A program made the translations under genes and the position numbers. The notes under the pieces were generated by a model, which was not told where the DNA came from, did not search any database, and saw only the letters and a program-made list of their open reading frames with translations. A DNA stretch of 64,000 bases from Lachancea dasiensis. Lineage: Eukaryota > Ascomycota > Saccharomycetes > Saccharomycetales > Saccharomycetaceae. The DNA lies in NCBI GenBank assembly GCA_900074725.1, contig LT598461.1, forward strand, positions 806,001 through 870,000. The letters are read 5' to 3'. Below, piece by piece: positions 30,063 to 39,393 of the stretch (positions are counted from its first letter, which is position 1; each line of letters starts with the position of its first letter).

Positions 30063-30609
30063 TGGTTATGTTAGCCACGGACTTATGCTGAACGCCCCTC
30101 TTACAGCGTCAAGTCTCTGCCAGCGCATTGTCAACACTTGGCATACATTACTTAATTTCTCTTTGGACGTTATTGCCTTCATGAGATCTGATTTGTGACA
30201 TACTTAGGTCAGGCCGCCTACAAGTTTTCTTGTGGATGTGAAAATAAGTGTGTCACTTCACGCAAGGGATTGTCAGACAAATGTTATTGAATAACCAAGA
30301 CTCATAATTGTATTGACCTTTGAGAACACGAAAGCTGATTTTGATCCACCCCCCCCTGACCTTGCGATTGACATACAACCTACCATGCCGCTCTCTACAA
30401 TCCTTAAATTGGCAGTTTACAATTTTCCCAAAATTCTTGAGAAATGCGGGCCTTGAAGGAACAAGCCATCTAAAAATGAGCTTGACCCGTTTTTGAAATT
30501 ATAAGGGTAACAGGAACATTCTGAATCATCGCGATAGCATTTTATATTAGATAGTATTACAATAATGCGAAAAGGCATCCCTTGAACAGAGCTAGATCAG
30601 TTTGGCAGT
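30063..30609. other. Convergent intergenic region CDC27/BOI
   Basis: 547 bp between two 3' ends, longer than most convergent gaps here (109-183 bp). I see no ORF, RNA gene or repeat in it apart from short A/T-rich stretches that could serve as terminators. Confidence 0.5.
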
Positions 30610-33600
30610 CTAAATTTTATTATTGGCATAATTTGGGCCCATCATAAAATAGTCACCATTCTGCTGATCAGGCATACGGCCTCCATTTTGAGGGGTACCC
30701 GGGGATAACATCCCGGAAGCTAAAAGGTAAGGACTGTGGAAACCGGAACCTGTACTTGGATTTACCTGGACTGAAGAAACCGGAGTTGAAGTGTCACCCG
30801 TACTGTCCTGTACGCTTTCTTCTAGACGCTGTTGTTGTTCCCAAAGCATTTGGTCTTCATCCTCTTCATTTAGAAAGCGTTGTTCTTCACGTTGCCTGGT
30901 TTCTTCACGAGCCTGAGTTAGCATTTCTTGTGCTTTATTCAAAGACACAGTTGGTGTGGCACATGAGCTGATGATTGGAACACTTGTATCGATATCAATC
31001 GTAGCCTTTATTAAAGCAGCCATCCAAGCCCGCATCTCTTCCTTCGTATCAACTGCAAAGTAATGAACCCGAGGCTGCGTAAATGTCAGACCTTTTTTAG
31101 AGCCAGGCTGAGGTGGGAGCAATTTGAAACAATAACGGCCTTTACCGGTGCTCGCCGCATAAAGGGCAACGAGCTTATCGTCCTCCTTCGCGGGAAGGAC
31201 TCTGTGGGCAGTGATGTCTATTAACCCTCGCTCTCTCGTATCAGTAGTGCTAGCAAAGTAAGAAAGTCTGGTGCCATGTAAAGTAAAAAATCTATTCTTC
31301 CAAACGCCCATGGCACCAGAGCCCTTTTTACTCATCCAACCTGAGCAATGAGATTCTGTCATAGCTTCCGCAACACTAATGGTTCTGATACCCTCCATAA
31401 AGGCGGAAGTTTGCATCTTTCTGGGTAAATTTTTATTAGACTTGGTGGTGCGAATGGGCTTGGTTTTGACAGCTTCACTGACGGATCTCTTCTTTTCCCT
31501 GTCATCTTGCATGCTTTCCTTTGCATCAAAGAACAAATCAGTTTCGGTTGCACCCAGAGCTGAGCTAGGCTCCTTTGCACTGACTGACCGGCGCTTATCG
31601 TTTATATCTGAGGAGTCTGCTGGCGACACTATCACCGAATGCCTCTTAGCGGGAGACCGGGAGCCCTTGTCGGGAGAAAATGATTTAGGCGGAATGAATC
31701 CCATAGCAGAGTTCTTCCTGCTATGCGAAATGGAAGCATGTCTAGATCCACCTTTTTTCGAAGGAGAAGTTCTGCCCGTCTCCTCTCCTTTGGTGGAAAA
31801 GAATGATAGGATTGAAGAATTTCTTCTATGCTTCTTCAGCTCAGCAGTTGCCTGGGAAGGATGCTTTATATGACTGGGTGATGCCACTCTCGAATGCTCG
31901 TAAATGCTTGACGAGGGTCGCTGGAGCTGGTTATCTTCTCCCAGGGTTTCATGATAGTCATTCTGTGTAGTTCTAGCAACTCCCGGGGACATTAGTGAAA
32001 CCCGATTGAAAAGCTCGACAAATGATCCGCCTGATTTAGTTTTCCTGTGACCCTGTTGTCCCGAATAAATGACAGAGCCCCTCTTACTAACACTATTCTC
32101 CACTTTCTCAACAAACTCATCACTGTTCTGACTTCCGACACCAATATTTTCAGCTGGAGCTGGAGTACCTGACGATGGTTGCGGAGGAGTTGTTTTCGGA
32201 AACTGAAACTTCGGTGTCCGCAAAGCGGAATTATTATTGGGGCGGCTTTCCATATACGGCGCACGCTCAAATATAGTTGGTGGGCCGTTACGTGCACTTT
32301 GAGAAAATTCTAGTTTCGACGGGCTTGGTGTGAGTCCCTGAACTATGGGCGACTTCGGTGGCTGCACCGGGCTCGGATACGATGGCGGCTTTGGCGCCCT
32401 TCTGGGAGAAAGAAAGTGTGTGTCGTCCATTATAGCCTTCGAAGGCTTGGGGGGTTTATCATCGTATGAAGCAGTGATGACATTGGACTTTTGTACATCA
32501 TCAATGCTAGGTTCACGATCATTTATTAGCGTGGAGTAGGGCCTTTGTCTACTACTCACGACACCCTGACCAGCTGAAAGTCCTAATGACGAACTCAGTG
32601 GTAACTCTTCGAGCGATTGCGAAGTTTTCCGAGCATGCCCCATGTATGAGCGTTGATTCACAGAAGCTGCAGGCATCAATCGGCTAGGTATCCTTACGGG
32701 TCCCTTAGCGGCGATCATATCTTTAATTGCTTCAATTTCTTTGAAAATTTCAAACCTTGTGCCGAAAGAGTTGATATCAAGTTCCTTCAGGTGCGCTAGT
32801 TCAAGCTCCAACAGAATGGAGCCAGAAATCTTGTGCTGCTGAAATCTGCTGGACGATTCTACATCAAACCCAGATCCTATGAAATAAGCAGTCACCTGCT
32901 CGGGTGTCCAGCTCTGTGCATTTTCTGGGACCAGCTGTTTGGTGTCAATGCCGTTGATAGAGCTCGATCCAAAAGACGTGTCATTAGTCAAAGACTGAGC
33001 CGAGTTCGAGCGATGTAGGTGCTTTGGGTGCGACATATCAATATCGCTTACTGTAGTTACTGAATTCATTGTCAAATTTCCAGTTGTATTCGTATCTCCA
33101 ATAGTTTCCAGGGTAGGATCAGCCAATTCAACACCTTGCTGCGAAGTTCTGGGCAAGAGCGTCTCCCCACGAAAATCCTCGAGTGCTTTATCAATATCAC
33201 TCATTGTAACTTTCACAGAGGCGGTGCGATCGAGATGCAACTTAACTGGCGCGGCAGTCTCCAAAGGATGTGGAGTGGGCAACTCACTGGTGGAACCCTC
33301 GTTGGAAAGCGTCGAGAAATCAGTCGTGCTACCATTAGCGAGCGGGCTAGCGACACGACGAGTGGACTTTGCTCTAACCAGTGAAGGTGCCGATATTTGC
33401 TGTGTGAAAACTTTAGGGTACAAACCTTCCTCCTGCGTCCGCAAATTCCGACCAAAATACCATCCATCGTTGTACTCTTCGTCGTCAGTAATCACTTGGA
33501 TTTTGTCTCCTGGTCTCATTTCTAGTTCATCTTCCATACGCTTATTGTACGCCGTTATAGTGATGAATAAGTTATTCGGGTTTCCTTGCACGCTCCCACT

Positions 33601-33693
33601 GTTGGGCGTGGGCAGTTTCGGTTGATTCCCCCAGTTTGTCTCCAACTGACCAAGCTTTGGGGTTCTGCTACCCTTGTCAATGCCACCATTCAT
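30610..33693 (-). CDS. BOI1: Polarity scaffold Boi1/Boi2 (SH3-SAM-PH)
   Basis: Boi proteins bind Bem1, Cdc42 and Zds proteins at the bud cortex and activate exocyst-driven secretion. They also act in the NoCut abscission checkpoint. The 1027-residue protein (S. cerevisiae Boi1 980, Boi2 1040) shows the full order: SH3 at about 42-100 (ITAYNKRMEDELEMRPGDKI, DGWYFGRNLRTQEEGLYP), SAM at about 255-325 (WTPEQVTAYFIGSGFDVESS), a proline-rich Bem1-binding stretch near 430 (RRAPKPPSYPSPVQPPKSP), and PH at about 780-900 (GWMSKKGSGAMGVWKNRFFT). The tail contains a Q/E-rich helix. The start is the ATG at 33693. Being pre-duplication it equals both BOI1 (YBL085W) and BOI2 (YER114C). Confidence 0.95.
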   Translation of the reverse strand: MNGGIDKGSRTPKLGQLETNWGNQPKLPTPNSGSVQGNPNNLFITITAYNKRMEDELEMRPGDKIQVITDDEEYNDGWYFGRNLRTQEEGLYPKVFTQQISAPSLVRAKSTRRVASPLANGSTTDFSTLSNEGSTSELPTPHPLETAAPVKLHLDRTASVKVTMSDIDKALEDFRGETLLPRTSQQGVELADPTLETIGDTNTTGNLTMNSVTTVSDIDMSHPKHLHRSNSAQSLTNDTSFGSSSINGIDTKQLVPENAQSWTPEQVTAYFIGSGFDVESSSRFQQHKISGSILLELELAHLKELDINSFGTRFEIFKEIEAIKDMIAAKGPVRIPSRLMPAASVNQRSYMGHARKTSQSLEELPLSSSLGLSAGQGVVSSRQRPYSTLINDREPSIDDVQKSNVITASYDDKPPKPSKAIMDDTHFLSPRRAPKPPSYPSPVQPPKSPIVQGLTPSPSKLEFSQSARNGPPTIFERAPYMESRPNNNSALRTPKFQFPKTTPPQPSSGTPAPAENIGVGSQNSDEFVEKVENSVSKRGSVIYSGQQGHRKTKSGGSFVELFNRVSLMSPGVARTTQNDYHETLGEDNQLQRPSSSIYEHSRVASPSHIKHPSQATAELKKHRRNSSILSFFSTKGEETGRTSPSKKGGSRHASISHSRKNSAMGFIPPKSFSPDKGSRSPAKRHSVIVSPADSSDINDKRRSVSAKEPSSALGATETDLFFDAKESMQDDREKKRSVSEAVKTKPIRTTKSNKNLPRKMQTSAFMEGIRTISVAEAMTESHCSGWMSKKGSGAMGVWKNRFFTLHGTRLSYFASTTDTRERGLIDITAHRVLPAKEDDKLVALYAASTGKGRYCFKLLPPQPGSKKGLTFTQPRVHYFAVDTKEEMRAWMAALIKATIDIDTSVPIISSCATPTVSLNKAQEMLTQAREETRQREEQRFLNEEDEDQMLWEQQQRLEESVQDSTGDTSTPVSSVQVNPSTGSGFHSPYLLASGMLSPGTPQNGGRMPDQQNGDYFMMGPNYANNKI

Positions 33694-34300
33694 CTCTAAA
33701 TCAGGATACCGAGGTTGTGAACTAGTATTGATGCCAACTTGAGAGACTTTGGTGCTATATCAAGTGTTGTTTTGGTAGCTACCTGATGTGCATTCTATAG
33801 TAGACTGTGGCGGATAATAATTAATGTTGTATATATTACGTAAATAGTGAGTGAGTTTGATGACAGGATAAGAAGATGAGATATGGAGTTAGACTAGCAA
33901 TGGCTTGCCTTGCCAGCAAGGCAGCAGTGTCTTGAATTTTATAGCAGCATTAATTAATACGGAGTTTCATGTACTGGTAGCACTTTTCTCATTTTTTTGG
34001 GAGTCTTTCAGAGGTTGGGGGAGGGGGTCTAGTACCTCCCAAATAACATGTAAACCCAAATACTGTTAGAGGCCTGAGCAAACACTCTCCACAGGTGAAA
34101 TAACTTTCGAGATTATTTCAGCCGTTATCAAAGCTAAAGATGCACATATTCGGCTCGATTGACCGTTCATTGAGGAGTTTCCGGCAAAATGTGAATTTGC
34201 ATGTTGTACCAATAGAATTGAACTGTTCAGATTTAGGTCCTTAAAGAGATATTAACATCTCTTTCCCTAGTGTAAATCTTCCATAATCTTCCATTATCGT
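33694..34300. other. Intergenic, BOI promoter and 3' flank of the next gene
   Basis: 607 bp between two minus-strand genes. It carries the BOI promoter. It includes two AATTAAT-type A/T-rich patches and a short G-run (34015-34028). I found no ORF or RNA gene. Confidence 0.45.
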
Positions 34301-35461
34301 CTAAAGTCTGAAAATAACCTCCTCTTGAATGTAGTGCTTGACAAGCAAGTGACAGTCCTTAAGAATAAATGGATTGATGCTGGCATCAACGAAATGGAAA
34401 ACAATATTATTCTGCTCAGTTTGTGGAAGTGATCCTAATGTTGCACGCAGAATAGAAATTTTTTCTCTATAGTCTTGCATAGATGCCAGGTCCTGTGCCT
34501 TATGGGGATGTCCTGTGTCCGCTTTAGGCGCCTGAAACGAGTATAGTTCGGGAGAAGGTATAGCACCAGAGATACCATCAACAGGTGCATAAATTTCGCT
34601 TTCCACGGGCTGCGCACTCTTAGGGTTTCTTGCACTCACTGTGTGCGACATTTGGGCTGAGCCGCGGCTCTTAATGGGAGAGAAGAACTTGCTGAAAATT
34701 CGGGTTTTGCTCGCTCCAGATTGTTCATTAATGCGTCTGGAATTCTGACGCACAGCAGCAAGTTCGAATCCAGTGCTGCTGGACTGTCTCCTAGAGGGTG
34801 TATCGGAACTTCTGCTGGAATCGTTAATATCAGAGACGACCGAGCTCCTATGAGCTGCATTCCGGAGATTTGCCCGCTGATCAAGAACCTTGGTCTCTCG
34901 CATAGAGGCGCCTTGGTCGGGAGGCTCTAGCTGCGACGCTTGAATAAGTTTCTTCAAGTAATGCAGAACTTTTGTCACATTTTCCAAGGCCACATGCTTG
35001 TCGGAGCTCTGGTACTCCGACAAAAGGCCAGAAAGCGTCATCAGTATATTGCACTTGATGGGAACGTTGTCCAATGGGAAATTTTTATGACTTTTACTGC
35101 CCTGTTGCTCAATGTTCCACGCGTAGCGATGCATCACCAACCGGGGCGTCACCATAACATTGTCAGCCCGCATACTTTCGTCCACGCGATTGAGCGTTTC
35201 CACACTTCGCTGTGCCATTGACATTGTGTCATAATCTACCACAGGTTTCGTGTCCATCTTTGAGGTCAACTGCCGCAGGTGGTCAAGCGAAAACCGCTTA
35301 GCCAGCGTTTCTTCATGCTCAACCTGATCTACCAATCGATCTGTACTCAGCAGGCTTGAGTTGGAATCACTGGCACTGGGACCATATTTGATCAAGTTTG
35401 AGACAGGTCGTTCTGACAGGGTCCAGTTGTCTGAATATATCGAAAAGGAAGAGTTCGCCAT
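34301..35461 (-). CDS. Uncharacterised protein in the SPR6 position (YER115C)
   Basis: A 386-residue protein that I do not recognise from sequence. It lies between BOI and SLX8 on the minus strand, exactly where SPR6 (YER115C, a sporulation-regulated gene of unknown function) lies in S. cerevisiae. Spr6 is only about 190 residues, so this would be twice as long. Visible parts are an N-terminal region to about residue 190 with probable helices (KRFSLDHLRQLTSKMD, KCNILMTLSGLLSEYQSS, LENVTKVLHYLKKLIQAS), a Ser/Arg-rich middle (SSRSSDTPSRRQSSST) and a C-terminal helical end (HLLVKHYIQEEVIFRL). The frame is open upstream almost to the next gene, but without an ATG; the first ATG is 35461 (MANSSFSIY). 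This start leaves a 331-bp divergent promoter. Orthology to SPR6 is inferred from position only. Confidence 0.8.
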   Translation of the reverse strand: MANSSFSIYSDNWTLSERPVSNLIKYGPSASDSNSSLLSTDRLVDQVEHEETLAKRFSLDHLRQLTSKMDTKPVVDYDTMSMAQRSVETLNRVDESMRADNVMVTPRLVMHRYAWNIEQQGSKSHKNFPLDNVPIKCNILMTLSGLLSEYQSSDKHVALENVTKVLHYLKKLIQASQLEPPDQGASMRETKVLDQRANLRNAAHRSSVVSDINDSSRSSDTPSRRQSSSTGFELAAVRQNSRRINEQSGASKTRIFSKFFSPIKSRGSAQMSHTVSARNPKSAQPVESEIYAPVDGISGAIPSPELYSFQAPKADTGHPHKAQDLASMQDYREKISILRATLGSLPQTEQNNIVFHFVDASINPFILKDCHLLVKHYIQEEVIFRL

Positions 35462-35792
35462 AAATTGTAGAACGATGGGGAGAGATGCACCACTATTTTC
35501 AAAAGCTGGCCAATCCACAGCAGCCACCGAGATTGTGATAGCCAATTGTTTGAATCCCCAACGTGTGGGACGAGGTTTTCCTTGATTAAAGCTCAGTTGA
35601 TGAGTTAAAGAAATATGGCAAATAAGTAATATGTCTATCCCGCTCTCAACATTACTGACAGTCAAGAAAAGGCTAAGCAAGCGTGAAGAAAGGACTGCAC
35701 CATCCACGCTAGTCTTGTAGCGTTCAAGATAACTGCGACGCAATTCCAAAGCAGAATTAAAGCTACTGGTTGTTCGTGGACATTAGTTGATC
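35462..35792. promoter_or_regulatory. Divergent promoter between the SPR6-position gene and YBL086C
   Basis: 331 bp between two divergent ATGs. The minus-strand frame is open through nearly all of it (to a TTG at 35749) but has no ATG, so it is taken as untranslated. No clear Ndt80 or Ume6 site was found that would mark sporulation control. Confidence 0.5.
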
Positions 35793-37043
35793 ATGGTAGC
35801 TTTTGCCAATAAAGGTAAGAGCAAAAGACCCAAGTTTCTATTCCAATTGAAAATCACAGAGTTGACCAACATTCCTCAGAGCTCAGGTTACTGTTTTGTG
35901 AAATGGCACTTGAAAGACGGTACGGGAACCACGAGCCTATCAATGATCCCGGACGCTGACCAGGGATCGAACTCAAGTGGTGCGAAATCCAGTTCCCAAA
36001 GTCGGGGAACCACTCCGAGGGTGCTGGTAAAACACCATCGGGCCCACTGGAACTACACTTTGCCCAAACCAGTGCAAGTGAAGCTGGTCACTGACAAGTA
36101 TAAACGTTTGACTCGAAAGGAACTAGTTTTGGAGGTATACTTCGAGTTCTTAGAATCCTCGCGTCCTTCTACTGCCAACGAAAAGTCGAGTGACGTTGAC
36201 ACGGCTTCCTCGCTGAAAAATAGCGCACACTCACAGAAGGTGTCACGGAAAATGTTGCTTGGGTTGGTAGATGTTAATATCGCAGAATATGTCAACCCTG
36301 AACAGCGGCAGGTAGCCAGCCGGTTTCTGCTCCAGAAGTCCAAAGTGAACTCGATCCTCAGTCTTTCCATTCAAATGGAACTAACACGCGGTAGTTTCGA
36401 TGACTTCCAGCCCCCTCAGTACTTATCGTCAAATCAACTCCCCCACGCACTTCGCAACGGCATCACAGATGTATTTGATGGCTCCTCTGGCGCAAGCTCC
36501 CCTGCTTCTTCTTCTTTCATAGCGAATGGCAGTGGTCAAGGCTCAACATCTAATGCTGCCAATTCTAACAGCCTTACCAAAAAGACAACAGATATTCAAG
36601 GCTCGTTCTCCATTGCCGTCAACAACCCGTTCGTGGAGAAACTGTACCAAAAAACGTTTCAACTCCCATGGGACCCTCGCCCGGGCGAATTCACGCCAAA
36701 AGAATGTGTGGAGGATATCCTCGAGGGCGGCGACGGCTGGGCCAAGAATGAAAAGGGTATTAACTTGGTAGATATAGACGCGTTCAAGTTGGACGAAGTG
36801 GAAAGAGACTTCGATGGTCAGCTTCAGGGGGTACCTATGAAACTGGATTATGGGGAAATTGATCGACGTGCGTTTCTTGAAAGACGCGTGGGTTTTGATA
36901 GCCATACGAATACGGAGAAACGAGGAGTCGGCGGGCGCAAGAAGTTGAACAATACTAGTGATCGAGCAATACCAGAAGACGAAACTGAATACTACGAGAC
37001 TCCAAATTTCAAAAGCTGGACAATCAGTAAGATTTTGCCGTGA
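35793..37043 (+). CDS. YBL086C: NT-C2 (EEIG1/EHBP1) domain protein, YBL086C orthologue
   Basis: A 416-residue protein (S. cerevisiae YBL086C about 466) of unknown role at the cell periphery. The N-terminal NT-C2 domain, residues about 10-200, is recognisable: KFLFQLKITELTNIPQSSGY, then CFVKWHLKDG. The basic loop HHRAHWNYTLPKPVQVKL and the strand ELVLEVYFEFLE follow, then GLVDVNIAEYVNPEQRQVAS and RFLLQKSKVNSILSLSIQMEL. This is the calcium-independent C2 type seen in membrane- and actin-linked proteins. The C-terminal part has VDIDAFKLDEVERDFDGQL and ends ETPNFKSWTISKILP. A TTG and then the ATG at 35793 open the frame; the ATG is chosen. Position between the SPR6-like gene and SLX8 fits the merged order. 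Confidence 0.9.
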   Translation: MVAFANKGKSKRPKFLFQLKITELTNIPQSSGYCFVKWHLKDGTGTTSLSMIPDADQGSNSSGAKSSSQSRGTTPRVLVKHHRAHWNYTLPKPVQVKLVTDKYKRLTRKELVLEVYFEFLESSRPSTANEKSSDVDTASSLKNSAHSQKVSRKMLLGLVDVNIAEYVNPEQRQVASRFLLQKSKVNSILSLSIQMELTRGSFDDFQPPQYLSSNQLPHALRNGITDVFDGSSGASSPASSSFIANGSGQGSTSNAANSNSLTKKTTDIQGSFSIAVNNPFVEKLYQKTFQLPWDPRPGEFTPKECVEDILEGGDGWAKNEKGINLVDIDAFKLDEVERDFDGQLQGVPMKLDYGEIDRRAFLERRVGFDSHTNTEKRGVGGRKKLNNTSDRAIPEDETEYYETPNFKSWTISKILP

Positions 37044-37668
37044 GCCGCAGAAAAAAAAACGATTGGCTTGGTGTGCTTAGTACCTTATTTTATGAGTTAT
37101 GAACTTGTGTATTGATAAAATTCTATGAACGCAATTTTGATTGCAAACTCTTCTTCAAACCCCGAGATATATCTTTATGCAAGGGACTCGGGTTTAACGC
37201 TAGTGTTTGGCATAAACACCAGCACCCAGATTTAACCCTGTCACCATGGTTAAAGCCTCTATAGGGACATTCTATCGCGCGAAGGTCTGGAAAACCATTT
37301 GAGATCCCATATCGTACCAATAGCGTTCCATCCGCCGAGGGTTGGACGTAACGCCGAGGCCTTCGAGATCTGCACTCCACTCGCCTCAAGAATTGTATGG
37401 TTGGCGTTTTCTTGAAGGATCGAGCGCTTCGGCTACAATTTGTGACATCACAAAACATCTGTAGAGGACAGTTTGCAATAAAAGGAGAGACCCGTAAAAC
37501 TTTTAAAACCGCGTAGAGTAAGTTCTTCTATAAAGCAGATGCGCACGCGAGGAAACGATTTGTGCGTTTCAACAAAGAACGGAATACTGTTATTGTAATT
37601 CCATGCACAACGAATGTGTCGCAGAACGTCACGAAAAACAAAGTTAGTTCGCGCAACTTACTCCAGCT
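37044..37668. other. Convergent intergenic region YBL086C/SLX8
   Basis: 625 bp between two 3' ends. A minus-strand ATG frame of 111 codons (37123-37458) is present, but its Cys/Arg/Ser-rich content looks like chance and matches nothing I know. Its place directly downstream of SLX8 and antisense to the YBL086C 3' flank also argues against a gene. Confidence 0.45.
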
Positions 37669-38430
37669 TCAAGCACTCTTGGGTATCCTCTTTTTTCGTA
37701 AGATCAACAATCTGACTTCTTTCAGCTTGACGTCTCGTCGACAGAGGGCACACTGGCCAGCTTTTCGATTGGTTCGTGTGCTGTTAAGCATTTGAAAGAG
37801 GCATTCGGTACAGAAGATGTGCCCACAAGGGGTAAAGAGCGCCGCTTCGGGGGGTTCAAAACAAATGGGACACTTGTAATCACAGGCCCTTTTGTGCTCT
37901 GAGCGAGGTATGGGAGTGGATGGGGCAGGAGGCTGCGAAGGAGATGGAGAAGGGCCATGATCTAAAATTTCCAGTGCTTCGGGGGACTCCGGGATTTCGG
38001 TTGGCTCGGGATTGCTACCGATCGTTGAAGCTTCACGAGCACTTTCGGGCTCAGAGTGTTCGCCCAACTCTATGACTTCGTTCTCGGCCGCAGAATGCCC
38101 CGGCTCGAGCGGGCTGGAAGATCCAGGGCTCGGAACAAGGATTGGGTCCACATGGTTCGGGCCGGGAGTTGTGATGAGTGCCTGTTCTAGCTCGTCCTCC
38201 AGACTATCGAAATAGCCGTCTTCGGTGGATACAGCGCTTACATCCTCAGCGCCATCGTCGCCCTCGTCGCCATCGTCGCCATCGTCGTCGTCGTCGTCGT
38301 CATTGTCGTAAAGTGCCCTGTCCACGCGGCGTCTCTTCCGCTGCCGTTGGCGGTAATAATGGAACTCATCTTCCGAGCCTAGCGAGTCCATTGAGGAGCG
38401 ATCAGAGTGCGCTCCAGCTGACCTGTTCAT
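37669..38430 (-). CDS. SLX8: SUMO-targeted ubiquitin ligase subunit Slx8
   Basis: Slx8 with Slx5 ubiquitinates SUMO-modified proteins and guards genome stability, including relocation of damaged DNA to the nuclear pore. The 253-residue protein (S. cerevisiae 274) has a disordered, acidic N-terminal two thirds (a run of seven aspartates in YDNDDDDDDDGDDGDEG, basic RQRKRRRVDRALY before it) and a C-terminal RING: CPICFEPPEAALFTPCGHIF, then CTECLF and CALCRRDV, with the C3HC4 ligands in order. VIELGEHSE and EALEILDHG resemble SUMO-interacting motifs (hydrophobic core next to acidic residues), which would be notable because in S. cerevisiae the main SIMs lie in Slx5. The first ATG is 38430; the open stretch upstream to a TTG is not used. 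Position matches YER116C. Confidence 0.92.
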   Translation of the reverse strand: MNRSAGAHSDRSSMDSLGSEDEFHYYRQRQRKRRRVDRALYDNDDDDDDDGDDGDEGDDGAEDVSAVSTEDGYFDSLEDELEQALITTPGPNHVDPILVPSPGSSSPLEPGHSAAENEVIELGEHSEPESAREASTIGSNPEPTEIPESPEALEILDHGPSPSPSQPPAPSTPIPRSEHKRACDYKCPICFEPPEAALFTPCGHIFCTECLFQMLNSTRTNRKAGQCALCRRDVKLKEVRLLILRKKRIPKSA

Positions 38431-39002
38431 CCACCTGTCGATGGCTCCGGAACAAAAAGAGTGACCAAATGAAAGGTCCAACGCCACTGCGCTCAACAAG
38501 AGCCCTGGCTATGACAGATCTACCGGATTAGCAGACCGAGCTTGGTACCACCAGCTAATTTCAGAAACGTTACTGTGACCTCCGGCACTGGTGATTCTGC
38601 GGTGTGTTAGCTCATGCACGCTTGAACTGTTACCAAAACACCCAAGACAGCACAATATAGAACTGGATTTTTGCGGTCTCCGGGGTGCAAAGACAGTAAA
38701 GGCGTGTGAAAGGTGTGTCACAACAACCTCCTGGCGAGGCTACTGGTCGTCCAGTGGGGCCACCACCATCGCTCCCATGCTGTGCCGGATATCCAATGTG
38801 CGAGCTGCTCGTACACAACGATCGACCAAACCCATCACTATATCGTATTCTGACATCTGCCTTGGATCCCTCACCCAGGTGTGGCTACACGAACCTGGAG
38901 GATCCAACGTGGCTATCAAGCGAAGAGCACTGGCACGTAGCTGCCGAGACGACCCAGGCCAGCACGCGTATGCACGTATAACTGTGAAAAAAAAACAAAG
39001 TC

Positions 39003-39033
39003 ACTGACTCTGTCGACAGAGTCAGTAGAGTCA
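39003..39033. promoter_or_regulatory. 24-bp perfect palindrome plus a third TGACTC-type site
   Basis: Bases 39003-39026 are a perfect palindrome with 12-bp half ACTGACTCTGTC. TGACTC lies at 39005-39010, its complement GAGTCA at 39019-39024, and a second GAGTCA at 39028-39033. TGACTC is the core of Gcn4/AP-1 sites (TGACTCA). None of the three copies extends to the full 7-mer. Confidence 0.6.
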
Positions 39034-39258
39034 AGTTTTCGACATCACTTTGTACCATAATGACGGCGGCTTCTCTCCTGTGACTGTTTTTTATAAAATC
39101 CGTGCACCATGAAATCATGAGTCATCAGTGACGAAAAAATCAAATTTATTTTCGCATTCACAAAAAAATGAATTTTTCAAAGAAAAACACAGAACAATCA
39201 CTTCGTGAGTAGCGATACGAGACTCTGATGGATGGTATGGTCCTGCAACCAGGAACTA

Positions 39259-39277
39259 ACCCATCCCATCCCATGCA
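39259..39277. promoter_or_regulatory. Candidate Rap1-type site upstream of RPL23
   Basis: ACCCATCCCATCCCATGCA lies about 117-135 bp upstream of the RPL23 ATG. Three CCCAT units in tandem resemble the Rap1 consensus (ACACCCATACATT), which drives ribosomal protein genes in Saccharomycetaceae. The match is partial. Confidence 0.4.
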
Positions 39278-39393
39278 ATCGTCAGCATACTGTTCTTAGC
39301 TTCGAACATATACACTTTCAGAAGAGCTAGCTTGCGGTTTCTTGTTGGATACAGGTTTACAGAACATCGTAATACAGATCCAAATCATCAACA

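Larger units (their letters stand above)
38431..39393. promoter_or_regulatory. Divergent promoter SLX8/RPL23
   Basis: 963 bp. The RPL23 side holds a 24-bp perfect palindrome with TGACTC motifs and a Rap1-like CCCAT array, both listed separately, plus A/T-rich stretches around 39135-39190 typical of ribosomal protein promoters. Plus-strand open frames at 38591-39007 and 38706-38981 begin with GTG rather than ATG and match nothing. Confidence 0.55.

Noticed and set aside
31379-31873. 164-codon plus-strand frame inside BOI
   Set aside because: A shadow of the SH3-SAM-PH gene on the other strand.
35462-35749. 96-residue N-terminal extension of the SPR6-position gene
   Set aside because: It begins at TTG with no ATG, and it would leave only about 40 bp between two divergent genes. 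The first ATG at 35461 is preferred. Similar TTG or GTG extensions were discarded for NUP170, MAM1, YBL081W, GLE2, FLO8, CDC27, YBL086C, SLX8, TEL1, SHO1, VMA21, SRB5 and MDR1.
37123-37458. 111-codon minus-strand ATG frame between YBL086C and SLX8
   Set aside because: Composition rich in Cys, Arg and Ser, no recognisable motif, and a place between two 3' ends. No gene is expected here.
38591-39007. 138-codon plus-strand frame in the SLX8/RPL23 promoter
   Set aside because: It starts with GTG, the first ATG comes late, and the content resembles no protein.
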